DNA from: a virus
Direction: 5' to 3' (one strand)
DNA: 28,246 nt
IMG/VR virus record: IMGVR_UViG_3300024306_000071
Location: 1 to 28,246 of that record
Part shown: one piece after another, positions 20,774 to 27,363 of the stretch
Position numbering within the stretch: the first letter of the stretch is position 1
Layout: every line of letters starts with the position of its first letter
The notes under the pieces: model-generated
Databases searched by the model: none
Told to the model about the DNA's origin: nothing
The model's input: only the letters and a program-made list of their open reading frames with translations
Made by a program: the position numbers and the translations under genes

Positions 20774-21709
20774 ATGTCTATTCTTCAGCTATTTCTTGCA
20801 GGCACTCTTGGAAAAATATCGGGATCTGGGGGGAACTCAACCCTTACCCCTGGTGATGGTTATACATACCATGTCTATACATCACCTGGACCATTTACCG
20901 TTCTTTCTGGTCGAGGAGATGTAGAGCTATTATCCATTGGCGGCGGTGGCGGCGGCGGTGGACAAGATGGTCCTGCAGGAGGAGGCGGCGGAGGCGGCGG
21001 AGGAGCCGGATATTTAGTTGTACCAGTTTCTCCAAGCACATCTTTATCAGTCACTATTGGTGGTGGAGGTACTGGTGGTACTGGTTCTGCTGTAGGTACA
21101 GGAGGTGGGGCAGGGGGTACCAACGGTGGTGGTCCAGGAGGCAATGCCGGTCCAAGCGGGTCATCTGGCGGTGGCGGTGGCGGTGGCGGTTGGACAACTA
21201 TTCAAAGTGGTGGCGATAATTGGGTAGTTGGTGGCGGTGGTGCTGGTGGCGGTGGATCTAACGAAGGACCTGCAAATGAAACAATTGCTAGAGGTGGTGG
21301 TTCTCCTGCTAATAGTTATCGCCCCAATTCAAGCACTGGAGATGCGGGTTCTCCATATCCCGGAGATGGAGGTGGTTATGGAGGATGTGGTGGCGGTGTG
21401 AATAGTGTAAATGCCTCGTCTGGTGGGGGCAGCGGCGGACAAAGTGGTTTTGGAGGTTCTAATTACTTTTATCCCGTTGTTGGGGGCAGTGGTGCAACTT
21501 ATGCAGGAGGTGATGGGGCAATTCAGGGACAGAGTCCAGATCGGGCGGGTGGTTCAAGATGTCCTGGATTCTTCCCGACCAATCCTGGTTGGTCAGCTGT
21601 AATTCCAGCAACAGCAGGAAACGGAGGCGATGGACAACCTGGTCCTTCTCCATCTGGATCAGGTGCGTCAGGTAATTCTGGAGTAGCAGTGATCCGTTAC
21701 CCCGTTTAA
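20774..21709 (+). CDS. Glycine-rich fibre/adhesin-like protein, 311 aa
   Basis: ATG 20774 is 7 bp after the previous stop. After a 60-residue head (…TVLSGRGDVELLSIGGGGGG) the protein is dominated by Gly runs separated by short variable pieces, ending SGVAVIRYPV. This is the 'glycine-rich domain' type found at fibre tips; in phage S16 gp38 the Gly runs form polyglycine-II helices and the loops between contact the receptor. The same general architecture is likely here. Loops such as EGPANETIARG, NSYRPNSSTGD and QGQSPDRAGGSRC are candidate receptor contacts. Confidence 0.8.
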   Translation: MSILQLFLAGTLGKISGSGGNSTLTPGDGYTYHVYTSPGPFTVLSGRGDVELLSIGGGGGGGGQDGPAGGGGGGGGGAGYLVVPVSPSTSLSVTIGGGGTGGTGSAVGTGGGAGGTNGGGPGGNAGPSGSSGGGGGGGGWTTIQSGGDNWVVGGGGAGGGGSNEGPANETIARGGGSPANSYRPNSSTGDAGSPYPGDGGGYGGCGGGVNSVNASSGGGSGGQSGFGGSNYFYPVVGGSGATYAGGDGAIQGQSPDRAGGSRCPGFFPTNPGWSAVIPATAGNGGDGQPGPSPSGSGASGNSGVAVIRYPV

Positions 21710-21725
21710 ATCTTAATTTATCTGC

Positions 21726-21731
21726 TATGAT
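21726..21731 (+). promoter_or_regulatory. Possible -10 box for the oxygenase pair
   Basis: TATGAT 23 bp before ATG 21755, followed by the palindrome CTTAAACCTTTAAG at 21740-21753 one base before the start codon. No clear -35. Confidence 0.35.
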
Positions 21732-21754
21732 CTGCTTATCTTAAACCTTTAAGA

Positions 21755-22375
21755 ATGGCGTTTCAAAGCGTTTGGTATTACACAGATATACCCGAAAATA
21801 TTGTAGAAATTTTAGAAAAAGATTTAATAAAGTCTTTTGAGTCGAAAATGGAAGATTCAAAACTGACTGGAGATATTTTAAATAAAGAGATAAGAAATTC
21901 TGAGAATACATGGATACCTTCTCACCATTGGATAGGTGGTTTTATTTGGCACTATGTACAAAGAGCAAATAGAGAAAATTTTTTATATGATCTTCATTGC
22001 ATAGACAACGAATCTTTGCAATATACAAAATATAAAGAAGGACAATTTTACGGGTGGCATAATGATTCAGGCTTAGCAGGTTCATATAAACCTGTATCAG
22101 TAGGTAACCGAACAGAAGGATTAGCGCAAGATTTTTTCAATCAAAACATCGAGTTAGTGCGTAAGTTATCTTTTTCTTTGCAATTATCTGATCCAGATTC
22201 TTATGAGGGGGGGAATGTGCAATTTCTTGATGAAAAAGGAAAATCTTATTTTGCACCGAGAAGAAAAGGTACTATTGTTCTTTTTGACTCAAGAACACAA
22301 CATCGAGTTCTTAAAGTAAAAAAAGGAGTTAGAAAATCCTTGGTAGGTTGGGTGGTTGGCCCCCGCTGGAAATAA
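21755..22375 (+). CDS. 2-oxoglutarate/Fe(II) oxygenase (P4H-like), 206 aa
   Basis: Double-stranded beta-helix oxygenase: uses Fe(II) and 2-oxoglutarate to hydroxylate a substrate. Iron ligands are visible as WHNDS (H102, D104) and the distal QHRVL (H183); R193 in KKGVRKSL fits the 2-oxoglutarate-binding Arg. Preceding FYGWHND and following YEGGNVQFL, GTIVLFDS match the prolyl-4-hydroxylase-type core. The gene is much richer in A and in AAA/GAA codons than the fibre genes to its left, suggesting separate origin. It pairs with the next gene (6 bp gap). Substrate unknown; fibre protein, DNA base or a host molecule are all possible. Confidence 0.85.
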   Translation: MAFQSVWYYTDIPENIVEILEKDLIKSFESKMEDSKLTGDILNKEIRNSENTWIPSHHWIGGFIWHYVQRANRENFLYDLHCIDNESLQYTKYKEGQFYGWHNDSGLAGSYKPVSVGNRTEGLAQDFFNQNIELVRKLSFSLQLSDPDSYEGGNVQFLDEKGKSYFAPRRKGTIVLFDSRTQHRVLKVKKGVRKSLVGWVVGPRWK

Positions 22376-22381
22376 AACATC

Positions 22382-23089
22382 ATGGAAGAAAAGCTTGTTA
22401 TCGACGCAGAACGTCAAAACACAGGAACAACTTGGACTCGCAATTCTTTTTTTGAAGAAAATGGTTATTTAATATTAAAAGATCTTTGTGATCCTCAAAC
22501 TATGGAAGAAAAACCTCCAAAAGACAGGGGACAATTAAATTACTGGGGGAAAAAATTAGATCAAGTAAATCATGTCCCAATTGAAGAACAAGTTAAAGGA
22601 TCCTTGTCTCGTTACTGGTACCCCAAATATAGAAAAATACACACTGAAATTAAGAATAAATTAGAGCAAAAATTAGGAAGATCTTTATATGAAACGTATT
22701 ACTACGATCGTTTTTATTTTCCGGGCCAGGACTTAAAAAAACACGTAGACCGAGACGCATGTGAGATTTCAGTAACAGTTCATATAAGTACAAATTTAAA
22801 AGGAAAAGAGAAAGAATGGCCAATCTTTGTTAAAACACCTGATATTTATATTGACGAATCAAAAAAAATAATTTCAAAAAAAGGAGAGGAAAAAGGCGTG
22901 ATTTTAGCTCCAGGAGATGGCATGGTTTACAAAGGATGTGAAAGACCCCACTGGAGAACACCAATGCCAGGAAAGCGAAAGTGGTTTGAGTTATTTAAAA
23001 AAGACGACTTTTATTATCATCAAATATTTTTTCATTATGTACTGCAAGATGGATGCAGATCTCATTTTGCTTTTGACACATTAAGGTAA
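22382..23089 (+). CDS. Second 2OG-Fe(II) oxygenase-like protein, 235 aa
   Basis: ATG 22382 with GGAA about 12 bases ahead. Likely iron ligands: KKHVDRDACE (H121, D123) and ERPHWRT (H190), with R192 close by; LAPGDGMVYKG and QIFFHYVLQDG flank them as in oxygenases of this fold found in marine phages and cyanobacteria. Lys- and AAA-rich, AT-rich like its partner. Unlike the first oxygenase there is no typical 'GT.vlFDS..H' segment, so the family assignment is less certain. Two oxygenases in a row behind fibre genes suggests a modification step for a virion or cell-surface component. Confidence 0.72.
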   Translation: MEEKLVIDAERQNTGTTWTRNSFFEENGYLILKDLCDPQTMEEKPPKDRGQLNYWGKKLDQVNHVPIEEQVKGSLSRYWYPKYRKIHTEIKNKLEQKLGRSLYETYYYDRFYFPGQDLKKHVDRDACEISVTVHISTNLKGKEKEWPIFVKTPDIYIDESKKIISKKGEEKGVILAPGDGMVYKGCERPHWRTPMPGKRKWFELFKKDDFYYHQIFFHYVLQDGCRSHFAFDTLR

Positions 23090-23106
23090 ACGTTAGGTCA
23101 ATGTTT

Positions 23107-23112
23107 TATAAT
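23107..23112 (+). promoter_or_regulatory. Possible -10 box before the lysis-region genes
   Basis: TATAAT 20 bp upstream of ATG 23133, in the 43-bp gap after the second oxygenase. Confidence 0.35.
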
Positions 23113-23132
23113 TAGACAAAGAAGCACTTTTT

Positions 23133-23531
23133 ATGGCTGATACTTTTTTTTGGCATATTATCAACCTCAAGAGAGAGATTGATACCGGTTTTGTTTCAAA
23201 CGTTGTCTGGCAATTGAACGCAACACGACAACCCCTTGGAACAAATTTTGTTACTTCAACGCCTACAGGCGTGAGCGGAGAGGTTTTGGATAGTGTTACT
23301 TTCCAGGAAAATAATGGTCCTGTTCTGTCCGCCTCGCAAGCAGGTTCCACGGATTTGCCAAAACCTAATCCAGATATTTTTGTTCCTTATGAAGATTTGA
23401 CGGAGGCCTTAGTTGTTAATTGGATTACAGATTTTCTTGGAGAAGAAAATGTTTTAGAGTTAGAAAACGCTTTAAAAATTGATTTGGATAATCAAGAAAA
23501 TCCAAAAACGGCAAATGGAACTCCCTGGTAA
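23133..23531 (+). CDS. DUF7936-type phage protein, 132 aa
   Basis: The layout FFWHIINLKREIDTGFVSNV, VVWQLNAT, then PDIFVPYEDLTEALVVNWIT (about 81-100) and an end TANGTPW is that of a small phage protein family of unknown function (I recognise it as DUF7936-like). These are usually next to tail or lysis genes. ATG 23133. The 3' end overlaps the endolysin start by 17 bp. Confidence 0.68.
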   Translation: MADTFFWHIINLKREIDTGFVSNVVWQLNATRQPLGTNFVTSTPTGVSGEVLDSVTFQENNGPVLSASQAGSTDLPKPNPDIFVPYEDLTEALVVNWITDFLGEENVLELENALKIDLDNQENPKTANGTPW

Positions 23532-24537
23532 TTATGAAATAAATTTAATTTATGCGGCAGAATATTTTAAAAAACTGCCGCATCAAATTAAAGCTTGGGA
23601 ATGGCTTCAAACAGCTGTTCCCAAGGATGTTATTGATGAATTTGCCAGGCGATACAGAGATGCTCCTAAACCAGCAGAACAATTTCCCAATACGTGGGAA
23701 GGTGTTCTTGCAGCAGCAAAGAAAGCCGGTGCAAAGTTCCCGGAATGCGTTGCTGCTCAGTGGTATTTAGAGAGTGCGCAAGGAAAACATCTTTCATGCA
23801 CCCATAACTACTTCGGTATCAAATCAAAAGATGGAGAAGGTTGTTACGTCTCAACTCAGGAAGTTTACGGTGTTCAGACAGTAACCATCAAAGATTGGTT
23901 TAAAGCTTTCGATACGTTGTATGACTGCGTTGATTACCTGGTAACTCGTTGGTACAAGGACTACAAGGGATATAAAGGTGTTAATCGTGCTAGCAATCGT
24001 AATGAATGCGCACGTTTGTTGAAAGAAGAAGGTTACGCTACTGATCCTTCGTATAGTACAAAATTAATCCAGATCATGGATCGCATGACTGGAACCCCTG
24101 GTAATACAGATAAACCAAAATTCAATCCCTGGAGCCCATTCACTTATAAAGTCACACCTAACATTACGTATGGAGAGTTGACGCTCAACCAGGAAGCACG
24201 TCGATTCACCAAGCAATACCAATGTGACGTAGCACTAGAGCTCTGTCAGTTCCTTGAAAAAGCCCGTAGTGCGTTTGGTAACAAACCATTGATCATCACC
24301 AGTGCTTCTCGTCCGGAGCCCATCAACACACAAGTAGGTGGTGCCAAGAACAGCGAGCACACTTATAACGCACCATCCAAAGGAGCCGTTGACTTCTACA
24401 TCGAAGGAGTCGACATCTATAAGGTGCAAGCCTGGTGCGACAAGAACTGGCCTTACTCAGTAGGATACGGTGCACCAAAAGGGTTTGTGCATCTTGGCAT
24501 CAGGGAAGGAAGGCCTCGCGTACGCTGGGACTACTGA
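23515..24537 (+). CDS. Two-domain endolysin: GH73 glucosaminidase + M15 peptidase, 340 aa
   Basis: N-terminal half: a GH73-type N-acetylglucosaminidase core, ECVAAQWYLESAQGKHLS (catalytic Glu near E86) followed by HNYFGIKSKDG. C-terminal half: an M15-type zinc carboxy/endopeptidase, ITSASRPEPIN, NSEHTYN (H282), SKGAVDFYI (D293), GFVHLGIRE (H326); this would cut peptide stems. About residues 195-225 are a linker. ATG 23515 overlaps the previous gene; a TTG at 23479 would extend only into its coding sequence. A signal peptide is absent. Together with the GH24 lysozyme this gives two lysis-type enzymes. Confidence 0.87.
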   Translation: MELPGNYEINLIYAAEYFKKLPHQIKAWEWLQTAVPKDVIDEFARRYRDAPKPAEQFPNTWEGVLAAAKKAGAKFPECVAAQWYLESAQGKHLSCTHNYFGIKSKDGEGCYVSTQEVYGVQTVTIKDWFKAFDTLYDCVDYLVTRWYKDYKGYKGVNRASNRNECARLLKEEGYATDPSYSTKLIQIMDRMTGTPGNTDKPKFNPWSPFTYKVTPNITYGELTLNQEARRFTKQYQCDVALELCQFLEKARSAFGNKPLIITSASRPEPINTQVGGAKNSEHTYNAPSKGAVDFYIEGVDIYKVQAWCDKNWPYSVGYGAPKGFVHLGIREGRPRVRWDY

Positions 24538-24538
24538 G

Positions 24539-24700
24539 ATGAAATGTAAGAAAGATCCGCGTATACGCGTCAATATGTGCTGGGAACTTGGTGACGAAAA
24601 AAAGTGCGTCACTCTTGAGAAGAACAACGCACTTGCAACTCGTGATTGGGTGGAAAAGCAAGGTGGAACTGTGTTTTGGTTCCAGGCCCTGCCTGATTGA
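24539..24700 (+). CDS. Small Cys/Lys-rich protein, 53 aa
   Basis: ATG 24539 follows the endolysin stop by 1 bp. The product (MKCKKDPRIRVNMCWELGDE...) has C3, C14 and a later Cys, many Lys, and ends WFQALPD. Its stop abuts the stop of the convergent gene in TGATCA (24698-24703). Not recognised; possibly a small regulator of lysis by position only. Confidence 0.6.
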   Translation: MKCKKDPRIRVNMCWELGDEKKCVTLEKNNALATRDWVEKQGGTVFWFQALPD

Positions 24701-24865
24701 TCAGCGCTGCTTGGCGCGACCGATGTTCAGAGCAATAAACTCAAGGACTTTGTAAGCCTTACGCAGGATGTCATCATCCTTAGGCGTAGGAGTCAGAGCG
24801 CAAATAGCAGAAGCTGCCGCATGAATTGCCAGTGCAACTTCAATGTATTCGTTAAGTTTGTGCAT
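24701..24865 (-). CDS. Small protein with hydrophobic N-terminus, 54 aa
   Basis: ATG 24865 has GGGAG six bases ahead on the minus strand. Residues 7-24 (YIEVALAIHAAASAICAL) form a mildly hydrophobic helix, followed by TPTPKDDDILRKAYKVLEF, a pattern I recognise from small phage proteins near lysis genes whose role is unknown. Last gene of the minus operon from 27102. A holin-like function is conceivable but the helix is short and weak. Confidence 0.68.
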   Translation of the reverse strand: MHKLNEYIEVALAIHAAASAICALTPTPKDDDILRKAYKVLEFIALNIGRAKQR

Positions 24866-24888
24866 GGGTATCTCCCGTTTCTTTCATT

Positions 24889-25017
24889 CTAACGGTCGAA
24901 TATATTTTCCTCTTGTACTGCAAAAAAATCTTCCCAATCTTTTTCGGTTGCGTCTGTGATATTTGGATTGGAGTATTTGTTTTCCTCTTTGTTTAGTTTT
25001 TGTTCTTCTTCAGACAT
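24889..25017 (-). CDS. Small acidic protein, 42 aa
   Basis: ATG 25017 overlaps the previous gene's stop by 8 bp (ATGTCTGA). The product is very rich in Glu and Lys (MSEEEQKLNKEENKYSNPNI ...) and ends FAVQEENIFDR. Low-complexity and probably disordered; no family recognised. Support comes from tight coupling in the operon. Confidence 0.5.
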   Translation of the reverse strand: MSEEEQKLNKEENKYSNPNITDATEKDWEDFFAVQEENIFDR

Positions 25018-25123
25018 CGTAAATGCGGCAACATGGAGCGCTTGGATTCTTTTCACAATAACGCTTCCAAGCCATCTCAGGTGAATGCTTCTGTTTAAAT
25101 ACAGACAAAAGACGTGTGATCAT
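25010..25123 (-). CDS. Small phage protein, 37 aa
   Basis: ATG 25123 overlaps the preceding stop in ATGA (25123-25120). The product (MITRLLSVFKQKHSPEMAWK..., ending RYCEKNPSAPCCRIYDV) resembles short phage proteins with 'RYC..NP...CRIYD' ends. Two to three Cys and one basic helix. Overlaps the next gene by 8 bp. Confidence 0.62.
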   Translation of the reverse strand: MITRLLSVFKQKHSPEMAWKRYCEKNPSAPCCRIYDV

Positions 25124-26034
25124 GGCCTATTTGTCAGTGGGATAAAGAGATCCGGGAACTTATCATCAGGGTGATGTTGTGCGTTCCAGGCATCCCTCCA
25201 TTCTGACAGTGTATGATCGTGAATAATATCAAGGAAAGATTCGTTTCCGTATTCAAGTAAGAAGAAGTCATTGGCAGCAATACCAGCAGTGGTTTGTTGC
25301 CCAATCAACCACTCAGAACCATCCAAAACGGTAACAGTTACACCTGAAACAATCTCGCACAAATCTTGCGTAAAACCGTTAGGCTTCCCTGGCTCTGCTG
25401 AAATAACAGTATTAACTGTAACTGGAGAATCAACGGTTACTGTTGTGACTGGATCAATTGTTGTTTCTTGCAAGAACAACGTATAGTCTTCTAATGCCAA
25501 GAAAAGTTCAGTTTGTGCAAACTCAACAACAATTCCGACTGAATAATCAATCCGTTCATTGCGTGTGGAAGATACGCAAAGCAAATAACTTCCTGCAGGC
25601 AGTGGGTAGTAACGGTCGTCACCACGATCCAGGCGAACAGGATCAAATGAATTGTATAGATCAGACTGATGGCTCATTACCGTATCAAGATACGGAATAT
25701 AAACAGAGCCAACATTATTCAACCCTTGCCTAATGGAATCTGCATCGAAAATCGGCAGTCCATTGACAGGGTTGGTATTTAAGTCGTAAACAGAAGTTTG
25801 AATGTAATTAGGTCTGGGACCACCCTTGGCAACAATGATCCAGGCAGGGCTAACCAAGTTGATGCGGAACCAGTGGTTATACGTACCACCGCCGTAACCA
25901 TTCAGACCCACCTGGCTCAAAGGACCAAGCGTACCCGTCAAGTAACGCAAAGAAAGTTCACCAAACGTGCCAAGGTCCAGTGGATTTTCTTTTGTGCGTT
26001 GACGTTGACTAGTTTGATTGGATACCCGTGACAC
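25120..26034 (-). CDS. Probable virion or tail protein, beta-rich, 304 aa
   Basis: GTG start at 26034. Residues about 65-175 form a beta sandwich (AWIIVAKGGPRPNYIQTSVY, then RGDDRYYPLPAGSYLLCVSS, YSVGIVVEF) similar in outline to pre-peptidase C-terminal/PKD-type domains that bind sugars or surfaces. Residues 195-225 are a Thr/Val-rich linker, and the C-terminus is acidic and helical (SEWRDAWNAQHHPDDKFPDL). No enzyme motif. Its role on the minus strand with nuclease-like genes is unclear. Confidence 0.62.
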   Translation of the reverse strand: MSRVSNQTSQRQRTKENPLDLGTFGELSLRYLTGTLGPLSQVGLNGYGGGTYNHWFRINLVSPAWIIVAKGGPRPNYIQTSVYDLNTNPVNGLPIFDADSIRQGLNNVGSVYIPYLDTVMSHQSDLYNSFDPVRLDRGDDRYYPLPAGSYLLCVSSTRNERIDYSVGIVVEFAQTELFLALEDYTLFLQETTIDPVTTVTVDSPVTVNTVISAEPGKPNGFTQDLCEIVSGVTVTVLDGSEWLIGQQTTAGIAANDFFLLEYGNESFLDIIHDHTLSEWRDAWNAQHHPDDKFPDLFIPLTNRP

Positions 26035-26054
26035 TTCTACCCAACAATCCTTAT

Positions 26055-26738
26055 TTATTCATTGTACTCGGGGCGATTCTTGACGTATTCAGGGTTGGTA
26101 ATGGGGTTTTTGTGATCTCTAAGAATCACCTTGGTCACATCCAGGCCGTTATGCTCCCCCTGGTTGAACATCATCAACTTTTTGGCTTCAAATTCCGTGA
26201 CGCAAGGAGCAATCGTTTGAGGAGGAAAGTTTCTGTTGAAGCTTGATACCAAGTGCAGTGGGTTGCCGCACTTTTTGTTCCCGCACAGACGTGTCACCAA
26301 CAGGGATCCCACATCCCCCCAGGCGCACTGGTAGATCGCCTTATGGATATTGACGTTTTCGGACTTCTGTTTGCTGTAGAGGGATCGGTAAGACGGAAGA
26401 CACACGCGCTTGGGTGTGGTACCAGAGGGTCCATTGATTTCCCAACACTCGTCCGGGAAGGTGACGTTGACTTGCTTCCAGACCTTGGCGTACTTGATGC
26501 GGTAATCAGTCTGTAGGTAGTTCACATCAAATCCACAGACGTTACTGAGGATCTTCTTGGCGCACTCATAGCACCAATGCTCAGATGAGTCTCGGATGAG
26601 ATGACCGTGAGGACAAGCAAACCCTGTGTAGTACCCCAGCTCATTGAGTCGTTCTTCCTCCAGGGACTCGATGGCGTTGACGTGCCTGAATCTCGCGAGT
26701 CCCAGCGTGGTTTCAAATGTCTTGATGAAGCTTGCCAT
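26055..26738 (-). CDS. His-Me finger/HNH-like nuclease with altered core, 227 aa
   Basis: N-terminal zinc ribbon ACPHGHLIRD...WCYECAKK (C42, C56, C59). C-terminal region (about 130-165): IHKAIYQCAWGDVG, then VTRLCGNKKCGNPLHLV. The 'V.H.C.N..C.NP.HL' pattern of His-Me nucleases is matched except that the first, catalytic His is Arg (R150). So it may be inactive, or use another residue. Lies one base downstream of the neighbouring HNH-like gene and 20 bp before the beta-rich gene. Confidence 0.62.
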   Translation of the reverse strand: MASFIKTFETTLGLARFRHVNAIESLEEERLNELGYYTGFACPHGHLIRDSSEHWCYECAKKILSNVCGFDVNYLQTDYRIKYAKVWKQVNVTFPDECWEINGPSGTTPKRVCLPSYRSLYSKQKSENVNIHKAIYQCAWGDVGSLLVTRLCGNKKCGNPLHLVSSFNRNFPPQTIAPCVTEFEAKKLMMFNQGEHNGLDVTKVILRDHKNPITNPEYVKNRPEYNE

Positions 26739-26739
26739 C

Positions 26740-27102
26740 TCAGTTCAGAACGGTGGTTTGACGACGGTTGCGGCGAGTACGTGGTTGCTTTTCCTTCCGC
26801 GACTCAAGCCACAGCTCAGTAGGCAGCTCATGCTTGGGGCAATCCTCAGGACGCTTCACGTCTGCGTTCCTGGGGTCTTCGCCCGTACGCAGGTAGTACA
26901 CGATGCGGTGGGCGTGCAGCTTTTGGTTGTCGATAGAGACCACGTAGTACCTGCCGTGGTGCTCCAGGTACCCAGCCATATCACCTTCTTTATGGCGACC
27001 AGTGGTTTCTGCCCACTCCAGGCCACTGGGGTACTTGTCGGTCAGTCTCAATCTTTGTTGCATGTATCTCAATGGAGGCATCGGTCGGTACTGACGGGCC
27101 AT
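26740..27102 (-). CDS. HNH/AP2-type DNA-binding protein, 120 aa
   Basis: Residues 35-85 read GRHKEGDMAGYLEHHGRYYV, then NQKLHAHRIVYYLRTGEDPR. This is the N-terminal AP2/HNH recognition part of phage HNH enzymes ('HR..W...tGe.P'), but the usual following 'VDHINGN..DNR..NLR' is absent and replaced by RNADVKRPEDCPKHELPTEL. It is therefore probably a DNA-binding remnant or regulator. The basic C-terminus (KEKQPRTRRNRRQ) supports nucleic-acid binding. First gene of the minus operon, 1 bp ahead of the next one. Confidence 0.55.
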   Translation of the reverse strand: MARQYRPMPPLRYMQQRLRLTDKYPSGLEWAETTGRHKEGDMAGYLEHHGRYYVVSIDNQKLHAHRIVYYLRTGEDPRNADVKRPEDCPKHELPTELWLESRKEKQPRTRRNRRQTTVLN

Positions 27103-27300
27103 GGCAGGTAGGGCGGACTTTCGGACTTTACAGTATTATCTATCTTTCTATGAGCTAAATAACAACTCGTAGCATCTTGTCATTAAAAGGACTATGACAT
27201 CTTATTTCCTATTGTCATTTACGCCACGTAAGGATTGAAATACCTCTAAAGTCCGAATCCCTGACCTGCGCTTTTGGTCTCATCATGAGACTGCCTTTCC
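27103..27300. promoter_or_regulatory. Regulatory spacer with repeated octamers and a dyad
   Basis: CGGACTTT occurs twice in tandem at 27114-27121 and 27122-27129; the inverted copy AAAGTCCG is at 27248-27255. Between them TGTCAT (27178-27183) pairs with ATGACA (27194-27199), and TGTCATT recurs near 27213. On the minus strand a GATAAT/TAATAC -10-like sequence lies about 30 bp upstream of the tandem copies. This spacer probably holds the promoter and operators of the minus operon from 27102. No CDS or RNA gene is seen. Confidence 0.45.
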
Positions 27301-27302
27301 AT

Positions 27303-27330
27303 AAAAAAGCCCCTCGTTGCGTCGAGAGGC
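27303..27330 (-). terminator. Intrinsic terminator of the glycosyltransferase gene
   Basis: On the minus strand GCCTCTCG (27330-27323) pairs with CGAGGGGC (27316-27309), one G-T wobble, followed by six T residues (27308-27303). It lies 34 bp downstream of the minus-strand stop at 27364. Confidence 0.85.
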
Positions 27331-27363
27331 TTCATCCACCCATGCGGATCGTCCGGTCAGATC

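Noticed and set aside
27228-27240. AAGGATTGAAAT resembling the end of a CRISPR repeat
   Set aside because: Single occurrence, no repeated unit nearby.
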